Shown here: positions 1-9,415 of the stretch, piece by piece
How positions within the stretch are numbered: the first letter of the stretch is position 1
Layout: each line of letters starts with the position of its first letter
NCBI GenBank assembly: GCA_026645575.1
Contig: JAPKMW010000058.1
Span: forward strand, 6,352 to 70,351
DNA: 64,000 nucleotides
Direction: 5' to 3'
DNA from: Caldilineaceae bacterium
GTDB taxonomy: Bacteria > Chloroflexota > Anaerolineae > Caldilineales > Caldilineaceae
Position numbers and translations under genes: made by a program
Notes under the pieces: model-generated
What the model was told of the DNA's origin: nothing
Seen by the model: only the letters and a program-made list of their open reading frames with translations
Databases searched by the model: none

Positions 1-440
1 TAGCCACCTTGTTCTCTGGCTGCGGGGTGGTAACTTACCCCCTGGGCGACATAGACAAGCTGGGCAAACACAGGATAGGGGGCGTTGATGTGCGGGGGCT
101 TGGGGGTCAAGTAATCAAAGTGCTTGACCCCCAACAGTGGACCGATGGTTACCTGCCAGCCCGTCTCTTCTAGCACCTCACGCGTTGCCGTCGCGGCATA
201 GCTTTCGCCTGCTTCTCGCCGTCCACCAGGCAAAATGTGGCAGCCATCGGGATCTTGGACGACCAATACCGTGTCACCACGTAGAACAACCGCCCGCACC
301 GATGTGATGAATTCGTCCGGTGGCGGTGCCGAGTGCAGGTACGTGTTGACCTGAAAGCGCGCTGCCGGCCAGTCATACACCTCGGTGACTAGACTGGTCA
401 GCGGCGCGATAAAGGTCTGCAAGGCATCGGCTCTATCCAT
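1..440 (-). CDS. Nudix hydrolase, cut by the window edge
   Basis: The reading frame is open from an ATG at 440 to base 1, so about 146 N-terminal residues are visible and the C-terminus lies outside the window. A complete Nudix box (G-x5-E-x7-REVLEETGW) spans residues 73-95, so the protein should be a Mg-dependent pyrophosphohydrolase of a nucleoside-diphosphate-linked substrate. The substrate cannot be read from the sequence. The start lies one base after the TAA of the FAA-hydrolase gene upstream (GTGGCGTAAGATGG), which implies co-transcription and probably coupled translation. The Nudix call is firm; the cellular role is open. Confidence 0.85.
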   Translation of the reverse strand, partial: MDRADALQTFIAPLTSLVTEVYDWPAARFQVNTYLHSAPPPDEFITSVRAVVLRGDTVLVVQDPDGCHILPGGRREAGESYAATATREVLEETGWQVTIGPLLGVKHFDYLTPKPPHINAPYPVFAQLVYVAQGVSYHPAAREQGG

Positions 441-441
441 C

Positions 442-1260
442 TTACGCCACGCGGTTGTCTAACACCAGCCCTTCAATCGTAATGCGAATCAGGTCGCGGC
501 TTTGGAGGGTGAAATTATCCCCTGGCACAATGCCCGTGCCGGTCATCAGGAAGACGCCGTGGGGGAAGCTCAGTTCGCGACAGAGATAGGCGGCCAGTTC
601 GGGGAAGTTGCGCTTCATCTTGCTGGTGGCAGTTTCGCCTTCAAAGACCAGATCGCCATTGCGCTCGATCTGAAGCTTGACGGTCAGGTTAGTCAGTTGG
701 TCGGCGGTCGCCAAGTGGATGGCAGGACCGATGGCGCAGGAACCGTTGTAGGTTTTGGCCTGGGGCAGATAGAGCGGATTGGCCCCTTCGATGTCACGCG
801 AGGACATATCGTTGCCAACCGTGTAGCCGACAATTTCGCCGTGGGCGTTGATCACCAACGTGACCTCCGGCTCCGGCACATTCCAGGTTGAGTCGGCGCG
901 AATGCGCACTGCTTCGCCGCTGCCCACCGTGCGCCAGCCCAATTGCTTGAAGAAAATTTCGGGTCGTTCAGCCTCGTAGACCTTCTGGTAGACATCGGCG
1001 ACGGTCGATTCGGCCTTGCGGGCATCGCGGCTGCGCAGATAGGTGACGCCGCTGCCCCACACTTCCTGGTTGGCTTCAATGGGAACCAGGGTTGGTTCGT
1101 TGGTTGATTGGCTGGATTGACCAGCGAGGGAGTGGAGCAGGGTAGTCATTGCGGCTTGGGGGAGGGCAAGCAGGGCAGACAGTGTGACGCCCTGGGGCAA
1201 AAGTTTGCCATCGACAGCCCAACAGGGGCCGACAGCGGTTTGGTGACGGGTGAGTTGCAT
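442..1260 (-). CDS. Fumarylacetoacetate-hydrolase-family protein, probably a sugar-acid dehydratase or hydrolase
   Basis: About 272 residues. The C-terminal two thirds carry the FAH fold signatures: an EPE metal-ligand motif, then GNDMSSRDIEG and NPLYLPQAKTY, and a GTGIVPGDNF stretch near the end. The NDMSSRDIEG/LYLPQAK combination resembles 2-dehydro-3-deoxy-D-arabinonate dehydratase and related enzymes acting on 2-keto-3-deoxy sugar acids, but other FAH subgroups act on acylpyruvates. I chose the ATG at 1260 because GAGGAGG lies just upstream; the frame also opens further back at 1317. The neighbouring glucarate dehydratase and RraA-like genes favour a role in sugar-acid breakdown. The family is certain, the exact substrate inferred. 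Confidence 0.8.
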   Translation of the reverse strand: MQLTRHQTAVGPCWAVDGKLLPQGVTLSALLALPQAAMTTLLHSLAGQSSQSTNEPTLVPIEANQEVWGSGVTYLRSRDARKAESTVADVYQKVYEAERPEIFFKQLGWRTVGSGEAVRIRADSTWNVPEPEVTLVINAHGEIVGYTVGNDMSSRDIEGANPLYLPQAKTYNGSCAIGPAIHLATADQLTNLTVKLQIERNGDLVFEGETATSKMKRNFPELAAYLCRELSFPHGVFLMTGTGIVPGDNFTLQSRDLIRITIEGLVLDNRVA

Positions 1261-1545
1261 AAGGTCCTCCTCGTAATTGCTCAATAGGTGTGATCGCCAA
1301 TGGCGCGTTGACTGCATATAGTGTACCAGCGTTGCGCCATCCTGCCAAGCGACAGGAATAGTTCGCTGCCAATCCTCGCTCTGTGACCAGGGGCAAGCTC
1401 ACCAGATGGATAGGGACATTAGGCTGTTTTTGTTATAAACTATACCGTTAGGATTTGTATCATTTTAGACAAGCGCCATAAACTTGCCATGAATCCGCGG
1501 ATGAACAGCCCTTCGAGCGTTACCCAACCGTGAAAGGAATAGCTT

Positions 1546-4500
1546 ATGAACATCGTAGCTAACATTGTTGCGAAGCTATCAAAGAGTTTCTGGTTGTTCT
1601 TTGTCGTGGTTCTGTTACTTTTGTTGACAGTTTTATCAGGGATGACGGCCAGGGCTGCTGACCTGCCCGCCCCGGTGGTGCAAGCGGGCTGTGATTTTAC
1701 CGCCACTGATGAAGCGTCGCTCCAGCAAGCGATTGCGGGTGTCAATAGCGCCGGCAGCGGCGTCTGCACCATCCAGGTGAACGGTTTTCTCCGGTTGAGC
1801 CAACCTTTGCCGGCCATTGTCAATGCCAATCTTACCGAACTGGTGATCGAGGGCCAGTCGGGAACGCTTTCGGCGCAAAACGGCGGGCGCGTGCTGGATG
1901 TGCAGTCGGTGAAACAGCTCACCATGCGCAACCTATCGCTTTACGGCGGCTCGATTCTCTCTGCTGTCAACGGGATTGAGGTTTGGGGCGGCGGGTTGCG
2001 TCTCTATTGCGGCGAAGAGCAACAATGTACGTCAACCTTGACCAATATCACCTTGATCAACAACGAGGCCGTGGAAGGGGGCGCGTTGGCCCTCTATTGC
2101 GCCGCCGGCAGCCGTTGTTCGGCGCAACTGGTTGATTCACTGCTCTACGGCAATCGGGCAACGGCGGGCGGCGCCATCACCACCGGCTTTGATGAAGCCA
2201 ACGTCGCCTTTTCGCTCCAATTGCTGCGCACCACCGTCTGGGACAACCGGGCGGCGGAAGGGGGTGGCATTCGCCTGCGCGGCGCCGACTTTACGGCCAT
2301 TGATTCGACCATCCGCGCCAATCACGCCACTGCCGGCGGCGGCATTGCCATGATCGCCGGTTCGTATGTGTTGCGGGCCAAAATCCTTGGCAGCACGCTC
2401 TTTGGCAATGAAGCGGTGCGGCAAGGCGGCGGCCTCTACATCCGCTCCGCCGATCCGGGCGATGTGCAGTTGACGCTGGCCAATAGCACAGTGAGCGGCA
2501 ACCGGGTTCTTGACGGCCTCGGCGGCGGGATCGCCATAAGCGCCACCTATGGCTTGCAGGCTGATCTGATCAATGCCACGATTGCCAACAACGGCGCCGC
2601 CACTGGCGCCGCTCTTTCTGTTGGCCTGGAAGATGATGCCTTTGCCCCGGCCACCTTAGTGACCCTGGTCAATAGTCTCATTGCTGACAATCAGGGTAAT
2701 AACGCCTGCGCCATGCGCCTGGAAGAAGCGCCGGTCAAGGGTGTGCCGCTGATCAGTTCACGCGGCCACAACCTGGACAACGACGGCACTTGTCTGCTGC
2801 CTGCCATCCGTCAACCGAGCGATCTGCCCAACAGCAACGCCGGTTTGGCGCCGCTCACTGATAATGGAGGTGCGACCTGGACGCAGGCGCTGTTGGCGGA
2901 TAGCCCAGCCATCGACGCGGGGGATGATGCCATCTGCGCGGCGGAACCGATCAACGGCGTGGATCAACGGGGCGATCCCCGTCCGCAGGGAGCGCATTGT
3001 GACATCGGCGCTTATGAACGTCCCAATCCCCCAGGCTGTACCTACCCCAATCTGGTGGCCGGCGACGAAGCGGCGTTGCGCCAGGCGTTCACCTGCGTCA
3101 ATGTCGCCGGGCCAGGCAACTATACCATCACCCTCTCCGCCGACATTAGCTTCACCCAACCGCTGCTCCCATTGCATAACCCGATCGTTGGCGCCGTACT
3201 GATCGAGGGCAAGGGCCATACGTTGGATGCGCGGGGCAATGGCCGTGTCCTCACCCTGACGACCATTCCGAATCTGACCCTGCGCAATGTGACGCTCACC
3301 GGCGGCAAGGTCAGCGCTGGTGATGCCTCACCGAACGGCGGCGGGATCGCCTTTGACTGTGATCGGGACATCCGCTGTAACTGGACATTGATCAACACCA
3401 CCGTGCGCGATAATCAGGCCGAGGCCGGTGGCGGCATCGATTATTACTGTAGCGCCGGCGGTGGGGGCGCCCTGCTCATCCAAGATTCGGTACTTCGCCA
3501 TAACCAGGCGACCAGCGTTGGCGGCGGCCTGGTCTATTGGACCGATGAGGACAGCCAGGCTTGTTCCGTCACCCTGAACCGCACTGTGGTGGCAGAGAAC
3601 CAGGCGCAGGACGGCGGTGGTCTCCGCATTCTCCGGCCACGCGTGACCATTAGCGATTCGACCATTCGCAATAACCGCGCCACCGGAGCGGGCGGCGGGA
3701 TCATGGCGCGCATTAGTGACGGCTATATCGACATGACCGTCCTCCGTAGCACCATCAGCGGCAACCAGGCCGGCGTGAGCGGCGGCGGCGCCTATCTTGA
3801 TTCACCCAACCAGACGTTTGACATTCGATTTGTTAACAGCACCTTCAGCGGCAACAGCGTCACCAATGGCAATGGTGGCGGCCTCTATCTCGCCGAGACT
3901 GAAGGTTCTTTACAAATTGCCCTGGTTAACAGCACAGTGGCGCAAAATAGCGCTGGTCAAGGGGGTGGCGTTCACATCTTTGACCGCGCCGAAGCCCCCG
4001 CCTATTACACCAGCACCCTGCGCTTGACTAACAGCATCATTGCGGCCAACCAGGGCAATGATTGCGCCGGGGAAGTCGCGACTGGCGTCAACTTTAGCGG
4101 CCAGCGGGTGCTTTCCTTTGGTCACAACCTGGATAGCGATGGCACCTGTCTGCCCACCACTGTGCGTCAGGCCAGCGACCTCCCTAACGGCGCGGCCAAT
4201 CTCGGTCCGCTAGCCGATAACGGCGGCCCGACCGAGACTCATGCCCTGCTCGCTGGCAGTCAGGCGCTGGCGGCGGCGGACAATGCCGTCTGTGCTGCGC
4301 AACCGGTCAACAACAGCGACCAGCGCGGGGTGGCGCGCCCCCAAGGCGCGGGCTGTGACATCGGTGCTTACGAGCGTGCGACGGAACAGCCAGGCCCAAT
4401 TCGCATCAGCGCGCTGATCGATGGCCGTAGCCAGCTCATCCTGCGCGGGAATCGTGCCCAGTGGCATCACTTGGACTTTGCCGCCCCAGGACGCCTGTGG

Positions 4501-5664
4501 TTTGCTAACGAACCGACCGTGATCAACGGCCAGCGGTGGTTCCCGGTTTGGCCGGATACGCCCGATCCGGAGAATCGCGATTGCAACTGTTTCTCCGATT
4601 GGTTTACCGGCGTCTTCCCGCCGGTGTCACAAACGGCCACACGGTATGATCTGCGGCTGCTTCAGAGCCGCAGCCGCACCGCGATCATCCAGCAACCAAC
4701 GGCCAGCAACGATTTCACCCTGATTATCGAGTTTGATGACAACCCGGAAGATGCCGGCGATGTTTATGTGGTCGATCTTGTACCCAGCCCTGTATCCACC
4801 CACCTTTTTGTCAGTTCACGCAGCAGTGGAAAGGCCGGCGGCGTCATCTTCCGTGATGAGGATATTGTCGCCTATGACTTTGCAACCGCGACCTGGCAGA
4901 TGATCTTCGACGGCTCGGACGTGGGCGTGACGAAAGATGTCGATGCCTTTGCTTTCCGGCCTATCGGTCTCCTCCTGAGTTTCAATGGCCCCACCGACGT
5001 ACCAGGGGTCGGCCCGGTCGATGATGCGGATCTGCTCCTTTTCACACCGACTCGGTTGGGTCACAATACGGCCGGCAGCTTTACGCGCTATCTCCGCGGT
5101 GCCGAAGTGGGCCTGACCACCGATGGCGAAGACATTGACGCCATCGGCTTCACCAGCGCCGACAAGTTGGTGGTCAGCACGATTGGCGACTTTATGGCCC
5201 CAAATTCGCAAGGCTACGATGAAGATCTCTTTGTCTGGGACAATGGCATCTGGCAGCGCTTTTTTGTCGGCGCCGCTATGGGCCTGGCGAACGAAGATGT
5301 CAACGGCCTCTGGATCGACCCGGCGACGGGTGAACTCTATCTGACCGTAAAAGATGACTTTGTCTTTGACGAGGGTCAAGTGACGGCCCAAATCGATTCC
5401 GACGACATCTTTGTCTGTACGCCTACCCAGGCTGGTGGTTGCACCTTCCGTCGCTTCTGGGATAGCGATGCACATGACTATGGCTCTGAAAACCTGGACG
5501 CCATCGGTCTGGGCGCGTTGCCGGCCACCTTTGCCGCCGATGCACAATCCCGTAGTGTCGAGCCGTTGACAGCGGAAGAAATGGCTGCCGATGAGGAAAA
5601 CGATGACCTGGATCTGGTAGAGGTGCGCAATTATGTCTACTTGCCTTGGGCGGTGGGTCGGTAA
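1546..5664 (+). CDS. Large secreted beta-helix protein with two choice-of-anchor-Q-type modules
   Basis: 1372 residues, preceded by AAAGGA at good spacing. Residues 1-38 form a signal peptide (long Leu/Val core, then ARAA). Two homologous modules follow (about 40-492 and 496-943). Each begins with a Cys and a segment of the type DEASLQQA/DEAALRQAF, continues with many short NNTA/GGGI turns of a right-handed parallel beta-helix, and ends GHNLD(N/S)DGTCL, ADNGG, then CDIGAYE. The last 420 residues hold several DxD-rich repeats (VFRDEDI, DDADLLLFT, YDEDLFVWD) that look like a propeller or Ca-binding region. It ends with YVYLPWAVGR. Likely a cell-surface or secreted adhesin or polysaccharide-binding protein. 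No catalytic motif is visible. Confidence 0.85.
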   Translation: MNIVANIVAKLSKSFWLFFVVVLLLLLTVLSGMTARAADLPAPVVQAGCDFTATDEASLQQAIAGVNSAGSGVCTIQVNGFLRLSQPLPAIVNANLTELVIEGQSGTLSAQNGGRVLDVQSVKQLTMRNLSLYGGSILSAVNGIEVWGGGLRLYCGEEQQCTSTLTNITLINNEAVEGGALALYCAAGSRCSAQLVDSLLYGNRATAGGAITTGFDEANVAFSLQLLRTTVWDNRAAEGGGIRLRGADFTAIDSTIRANHATAGGGIAMIAGSYVLRAKILGSTLFGNEAVRQGGGLYIRSADPGDVQLTLANSTVSGNRVLDGLGGGIAISATYGLQADLINATIANNGAATGAALSVGLEDDAFAPATLVTLVNSLIADNQGNNACAMRLEEAPVKGVPLISSRGHNLDNDGTCLLPAIRQPSDLPNSNAGLAPLTDNGGATWTQALLADSPAIDAGDDAICAAEPINGVDQRGDPRPQGAHCDIGAYERPNPPGCTYPNLVAGDEAALRQAFTCVNVAGPGNYTITLSADISFTQPLLPLHNPIVGAVLIEGKGHTLDARGNGRVLTLTTIPNLTLRNVTLTGGKVSAGDASPNGGGIAFDCDRDIRCNWTLINTTVRDNQAEAGGGIDYYCSAGGGGALLIQDSVLRHNQATSVGGGLVYWTDEDSQACSVTLNRTVVAENQAQDGGGLRILRPRVTISDSTIRNNRATGAGGGIMARISDGYIDMTVLRSTISGNQAGVSGGGAYLDSPNQTFDIRFVNSTFSGNSVTNGNGGGLYLAETEGSLQIALVNSTVAQNSAGQGGGVHIFDRAEAPAYYTSTLRLTNSIIAANQGNDCAGEVATGVNFSGQRVLSFGHNLDSDGTCLPTTVRQASDLPNGAANLGPLADNGGPTETHALLAGSQALAAADNAVCAAQPVNNSDQRGVARPQGAGCDIGAYERATEQPGPIRISALIDGRSQLILRGNRAQWHHLDFAAPGRLWFANEPTVINGQRWFPVWPDTPDPENRDCNCFSDWFTGVFPPVSQTATRYDLRLLQSRSRTAIIQQPTASNDFTLIIEFDDNPEDAGDVYVVDLVPSPVSTHLFVSSRSSGKAGGVIFRDEDIVAYDFATATWQMIFDGSDVGVTKDVDAFAFRPIGLLLSFNGPTDVPGVGPVDDADLLLFTPTRLGHNTAGSFTRYLRGAEVGLTTDGEDIDAIGFTSADKLVVSTIGDFMAPNSQGYDEDLFVWDNGIWQRFFVGAAMGLANEDVNGLWIDPATGELYLTVKDDFVFDEGQVTAQIDSDDIFVCTPTQAGGCTFRRFWDSDAHDYGSENLDAIGLGALPATFAADAQSRSVEPLTAEEMAADEENDDLDLVEVRNYVYLPWAVGR

Positions 5665-5707
5665 GGCGGTGCGGATAGGGGTGGTTGGTCTGTAATTGGC
5701 TATCATA

Positions 5708-5764
5708 GCGAATCATAGGATTAGTAAATCAACTTCGATGTGATTTGCTAATCCTATGATTCGC
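5708..5764. terminator. 24-bp inverted repeat between convergent genes
   Basis: Arms 5708-5731 and 5741-5764 pair at 23 of 24 positions (the exception allows G-U) around a 9-nt loop. It lies between the stop of the plus-strand secreted protein and the stop of the minus-strand RraA gene, so a bidirectional terminator is likely. There is no clear T-run. A related GGATTAG-type hairpin lies at 27834-27875. Confidence 0.6.
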
Positions 5765-5772
5765 GGTGTCCA

Positions 5773-6501
5773 TTATCGTCCCTGCCGAGTGCGCCAAATC
5801 GTATACTCGGCCTGGGTCGCTTCGTTGGGCGGGTAGACACCGTGGATGCTGGCGCCGCCAGCCACCTTTTGTTGGATAAATTCTTCCAGCCGTTCCTGTT
5901 CATAGGCATCATAGGCCACCGCTTCGGCCACCTTGGCCGGGATAGCGACCACCCCTTCCCCATCACCAACCAGGATGTCGCCGGGCATGACGAGAACACC
6001 GGCGCAACCCACCGGAACATTCATCTCCAGTGGGTGGTGAATGTTAAACGAGGTGGCGGCGTGGGCGGCTTTGACATAGGCGGGCAAGTTCAATTCCCGG
6101 TAGCCGGGCGTATCGCGCAGGGCGCCATCAGTGACCAGACCACGGGCGCCGCGGGCAATGAGCCGGGTTGCCAGGATATTGCCCAAAGTCGCGGCGCGGG
6201 TGTCGCCACGGGCGTCGATGACCAGAATGTCCTCCGGCCCCACACTTTCGACGGCGATGCGCTGCACATTCTTGGTGTTGTCATAAAGTTCATCGACCAG
6301 ATCCTCACGCATAGGAACATAGCGCAGCGTGAACGCATAGCCTACCAGCCGCAAATCGGGCCGCAGCGGTGTGAGACCCGCCAAAAAGGTGTTCCGAAAG
6401 CCCCGCTTGCTCAGTTGTGAAGTCAAGGTGGCGGTGGAGACAGTGTGTAGTTTCTCAAAAGCTTCCGCGGTAAGAGTGACAGGACGGTTTGGTTGGGTCA
6501 T
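5773..6501 (-). CDS. RraA-family protein (HMG/CHA aldolase-like)
   Basis: 242 residues with AAAGGACA upstream of the ATG. The core GNILATRLIARGARG followed by VTDGALRD is the conserved G-x(about 20)-RD substrate and metal-binding signature of the RraA / 4-hydroxy-4-methyl-2-oxoglutarate aldolase family. PGDILVGDGEGVVAIPA is the usual C-terminal signature. Members of this fold are either divalent-metal pyruvate aldolases or inhibitors of RNase E. Given the sugar-acid genes on the same strand, an aldolase or decarboxylase acting on a 2-oxo acid is more likely than an RNase regulator. A second, longer member is encoded at 12728-13546. Confidence 0.8.
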   Translation of the reverse strand: MTQPNRPVTLTAEAFEKLHTVSTATLTSQLSKRGFRNTFLAGLTPLRPDLRLVGYAFTLRYVPMREDLVDELYDNTKNVQRIAVESVGPEDILVIDARGDTRAATLGNILATRLIARGARGLVTDGALRDTPGYRELNLPAYVKAAHAATSFNIHHPLEMNVPVGCAGVLVMPGDILVGDGEGVVAIPAKVAEAVAYDAYEQERLEEFIQQKVAGGASIHGVYPPNEATQAEYTIWRTRQGR

Positions 6502-6516
6502 ATTGTCCTTTCAATT

Positions 6517-6560
6517 TCTATTGATCCAAACTCTATTGCTCAAAATTCTATTGATCAAAA
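6517..6560. repeat. Three imperfect 15-bp direct repeats
   Basis: TCTATTG(A/C)TC(C)AAA occurs three times in a row between two minus-strand genes. The last copy encodes the C-terminal FDQ and stop of the Nudix gene. It looks like replication slippage; no function is evident. Confidence 0.5.
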
Positions 6561-7174
6561 TAAGGTGGCCGTTCACCCCGCCAGACCTGAAAGACAACAG
6601 GGATCCGCCCGGCATGATTGGCATCAAGATCGGGCGGCAATTCGGCTTCGGTGAACCAGCCCTGTTCGCGCACTTCATGGGCGTGGGATGGTTGGGTTGA
6701 TGGCTCCGGCAAGGGCCGACAGAGGAAGACAAACTGATAAAGGTGGTATAGACTGCCACCCCAGAAGCGCGAGTCAAAGACGCCGGCCAGCGCCGCTGCT
6801 TCACAGTAGACGCCGGTCTCTTCCAACGCCTCGCGCACAACTCCTGCGGCCGCACTCTCGCCAACATCTAACGCTCCACCTGGCATGGCCCACTTGCCAT
6901 TGTCGGCCCGGCGGATCAACAACATCCGTCCAGCATCATCAATGATCGCGGCATCGCCAACGGCAAAGGGGGTTGGGTGCGCTAAAAGTGTGTTGCGCAG
7001 CGGTTCTAGGTTGGCAATCGTGTCGCCGGAGGCCAGCGCCAGCATTTCGAGCGCAACGGTTTGAATCTTCTGATAACGTTCCTGATTATAGACATCACCG
7101 GCGTAGCGTAGCCCCAAGGCCGACATGGCGCGCAGTTGGTCAGCCCATTGAGCAAGTTGTTGGGCAGGGGTCAT
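6548..7174 (-). CDS. Nudix hydrolase with N-terminal Nudix_N-type domain
   Basis: 208 residues from the ATG at 7174, which has AAGAGAG about 7 bases upstream; the frame is also open further upstream. Residues 1-65 form a small helical domain seen in YjhB-like ADP-ribose pyrophosphatases. The Nudix box G-x5-E-x7-REALEETGV spans residues 100-122 and is complete. The C-terminal part (VREQGWFTEAELP) is also typical. Likely hydrolyses ADP-ribose or another nucleoside diphosphate derivative. It lies downstream of a truncated gene and upstream of the RraA gene, all on the minus strand. It is only distantly like the Nudix protein at 1-440. Confidence 0.85.
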   Translation of the reverse strand: MTPAQQLAQWADQLRAMSALGLRYAGDVYNQERYQKIQTVALEMLALASGDTIANLEPLRNTLLAHPTPFAVGDAAIIDDAGRMLLIRRADNGKWAMPGGALDVGESAAAGVVREALEETGVYCEAAALAGVFDSRFWGGSLYHLYQFVFLCRPLPEPSTQPSHAHEVREQGWFTEAELPPDLDANHAGRIPVVFQVWRGERPPYFDQ

Positions 7175-7184
7175 AGTCACTCTC

Positions 7185-7646
7185 TTACACAGGTTCAACA
7201 GCAATACGTTGTTCTTGACAGGTGCGTTGATAAGTCGCTTTGAGGGCAACCGGCAGGCAGGGGCCGCCACGTAACCAGAGCGGCATGGTTAGCAACGCCT
7301 TGCCAAGCGTTAACTCTTCATACCACAAGTCGAGCGCGGTCTCGCCATCACGCTCAATAGGGTGATAGGCAACGGCATAGAGGCTCTCCTCGCTCTCCTG
7401 CGCTTCGGTATTGCTTTGTAGCCGTTGCAACAGCGCACCATGCAGATTGGTGTTGTAGGTCGTCACCACATCCGCCACTAGCAAACCAATGCCCGTTCGC
7501 AAGAAAGTTTCACACTTGGCTGTGAATGCGTTGCGTTGCGCCGGGCGATCCTTGTTGGCCGGGCTGACCAATTCAATGGTGCCCACTAACGTTGGTCCAC
7601 CCGCTTCCGCGTAAACTACTGTCCCATTTTCATAAAGCTTTTCCAA
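7185..7646 (-). pseudogene. 5'-truncated remnant of a DUF4058-like protein
   Basis: The frame has no ATG start: it opens with TTG after an in-frame TAG about 21 bases upstream. The 153 residues contain IELVSPANKDRP, a segment VADVVTTYNTNLH and a C-terminal PLWLRGGP...ATYQRTCQEQRI. These resemble, from memory, the C-terminal half of a family of about 250 residues found in Planctomycetes and Chloroflexota (IELVSP.NKDRP / VDLVTTR.FNLY). The expected N-terminal 90-100 residues are missing; in their place is a palindrome (7667-7725) and the stop of the upstream gene. A shortened gene that is still translated is possible. Confidence 0.55.
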
Positions 7647-7666
7647 AACATAGAGGCTCCCCCACT

Positions 7667-7725
7667 ATCTTCCGGGAAGGCCCGCTTTGTCAACCAGATC
7701 GTCTACCCCTACCTTCCCGGAAGAT
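7667..7725. repeat. 14-bp inverted repeat after the glucarate dehydratase gene
   Basis: ATCTTCCGGGAAGG (7667-7680) and its exact complement (7712-7725) lie 36 bases downstream of the minus-strand stop at 7761. Position suggests a terminator or processing hairpin. There is no T-run. Confidence 0.5.
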
Positions 7726-7760
7726 TGGCTTCTTACTCTCTCATGTTTTCTTAAACCATC

Positions 7761-9047
7761 TCACCACCGTGTTGCCTGGAATTTCCACCCTGGCTGCACC
7801 TTCTGCATTTCGATCTCATCATTGCGTTCGGTCAAGCCGCACGCTTTATACTGTTCATGCAACTGCGCCAGCGCCGCCCGATCCAGTTCGATGCCTAGGC
7901 CCGGTTCATTCGTCACGGTAATGCCGCCATCTTCAATCGGGATGCGCCCGCCGACCAACACTTCTTCTGATTGCCAGGGATAGTGGGTGTCACAGGCATA
8001 GGTGAGGTTGGGCGTAGCTACGGCCAGGTGCGCCATTGCCATGAGCGAAATGCCGACATGGCTGTTCGAGTGCATGGAGAGGCCGCGACCAAAGGTCTTA
8101 CAGATGCGCGCCAACTCCACGGAAGCGCGCAAACCACCCCAGAAATGATGGTCACTCAGGATAATGTCTTCGGAACCGAGACGCACGCTGCCGGGGATGT
8201 CATCAAAGGAGGTCGTACACATGTTGGTGGCAAAGGGCATGGACAACGCCTGGCGCGCCTTCGCCATATTTTCCTGGCCGCGCACCGGGTCTTCGTAATA
8301 TTCCAATACCCCTTCCAGCCGTTTGCCGATGCGGATAGCAGTCTCCACTGTCCAAATGGCGTTGGGGTCAAGGCGTAGGGGCGTGCCGGGGCCAAAGGCT
8401 TCATACATAGCGAGGATAGCATCGGCTTCTTCGTCCGGCGGCATGGCGCCACCCTTGAGTTTGATCGACTTGAAGCCAAAGTATTTACACATCGCCTGCG
8501 CCTGGGCCACCACGCCTGCCGGGTCAAGCGCGGCCTTTTGGCGAGCTGCTGCCCAGCCGGTAGCATTCGGATCGGTGCCAAATTCTAGTGGCCCGCCAGC
8601 GCCTTCATACTTGTAGAAGAGGTAGGCCGAAAACTCAGCCCGCTCGCGAGCGCGACCACCCAGCAGATCGCAGACCGGTCGCCCGGTGGCTTTGCCCATA
8701 ATGTCGAATAAGGCTACTTCAATGGCGCTGTTGACATGGACAATCCGCCGCTTGTCCCACGGTGATTCGCCCCGTTCGTGGGCGCCGTCAGCGCCAAAGC
8801 GGTCAAACAGCCCTTGTTGAATGGCGTTGAGTTGAAAGGGGTCTTGGCCGATCACCACTTCACGGGCTGCCTCCAACGCTTTGGTGCTGGCAACACTGCC
8901 CGGCACTTCGCCCAAGCCGTAAAGGTTGTTGTCAGTGACAATTTCGACAATGGTGCGCAAGGCGTAGGGTGCATGAAGTCCCGCCGCATTGAGCAACGGC
9001 GGGTCAGTGATGGCAATGGGGGTGACGTGCATGTCGGTGATTTTCAT
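7761..9047 (-). CDS. Glucarate dehydratase-type enolase superfamily enzyme
   Basis: 428 residues. N-terminal capping domain, then a TIM barrel with KSIKLKGG (Lys196, Lys198), LRLDPNAIW (Asp227, Asn229), YYEDP (Glu252), TNMCTTSFDDI (Asn275), SDHHFWGG (Asp299) and SMHSNSHVGIS (His326), plus CDTHYPWQ further on. This set matches the glucarate dehydratase subgroup, which abstracts the C5 proton of glucarate or idarate to give 5-dehydro-4-deoxyglucarate. The substrate may be a related aldarate. Its ATG overlaps the TGA of the preceding 121-residue gene (ATGA), so translation is probably coupled. The binding protein and fused permease upstream on this strand are the likely importer. Confidence 0.85.
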   Translation of the reverse strand: MKITDMHVTPIAITDPPLLNAAGLHAPYALRTIVEIVTDNNLYGLGEVPGSVASTKALEAAREVVIGQDPFQLNAIQQGLFDRFGADGAHERGESPWDKRRIVHVNSAIEVALFDIMGKATGRPVCDLLGGRARERAEFSAYLFYKYEGAGGPLEFGTDPNATGWAAARQKAALDPAGVVAQAQAMCKYFGFKSIKLKGGAMPPDEEADAILAMYEAFGPGTPLRLDPNAIWTVETAIRIGKRLEGVLEYYEDPVRGQENMAKARQALSMPFATNMCTTSFDDIPGSVRLGSEDIILSDHHFWGGLRASVELARICKTFGRGLSMHSNSHVGISLMAMAHLAVATPNLTYACDTHYPWQSEEVLVGGRIPIEDGGITVTNEPGLGIELDRAALAQLHEQYKACGLTERNDEIEMQKVQPGWKFQATRW

Positions 9048-9409
9048 GAAATTCGCTCTCTTTCCAGGTGGAGGTGAGAAGTGGTTTGATACCCATTCAT
9101 ATGTAATTGTGTGATCGCCCTACCGGCAAGCCATGTTTCTACTAGTTCAATCACATCATCTTCAGCTTCAACAACAATTTGTAGAACTGTATCATCCCAT
9201 TCTGCTGAATTGTGCCAATCTTCTAAATCAAGGGTGAATTCTTCCGGCTCAATTTCAATCCAAACATGCCGCTGCGGGTGGTTGCGACTCTGGTATGATA
9301 ATGCATTTAACAAGGCTTCAGCGTCATCAGTCTCAATGGCAACCGGAACGCGCCTATCGAGCAGTTGTCGAATCTGTTCTGTTAGCTCATCTTTACTTTG
9401 TATTGCCAT
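9044..9409 (-). CDS. Acidic 121-residue protein of unknown function
   Basis: I do not recognise a family. The protein is strongly acidic with a WIEIEPEEFTLDLEDW stretch and an EAEDDVIELVETWL helix; it has no signal peptide or membrane segment. AGTGAGGAA lies just before the ATG, overlapping the stop of the upstream small gene. The 3' end overlaps the glucarate dehydratase start by 4 bases. It therefore sits in a tight four-gene run beginning with a Uma2 gene (10353-7761, minus strand) and could belong to either neighbour. Confidence 0.65.
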   Translation of the reverse strand: MAIQSKDELTEQIRQLLDRRVPVAIETDDAEALLNALSYQSRNHPQRHVWIEIEPEEFTLDLEDWHNSAEWDDTVLQIVVEAEDDVIELVETWLAGRAITQLHMNGYQTTSHLHLERERIS

Positions 9410-9415
9410 GTTTCC

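Noticed and set aside
4816..5706. A 296-codon minus-strand frame opposite the secreted protein
   Set aside because: It mirrors the codon bias of the plus-strand gene, has no start signal and no protein-like domain; the plus strand has signal peptide and clear repeats.
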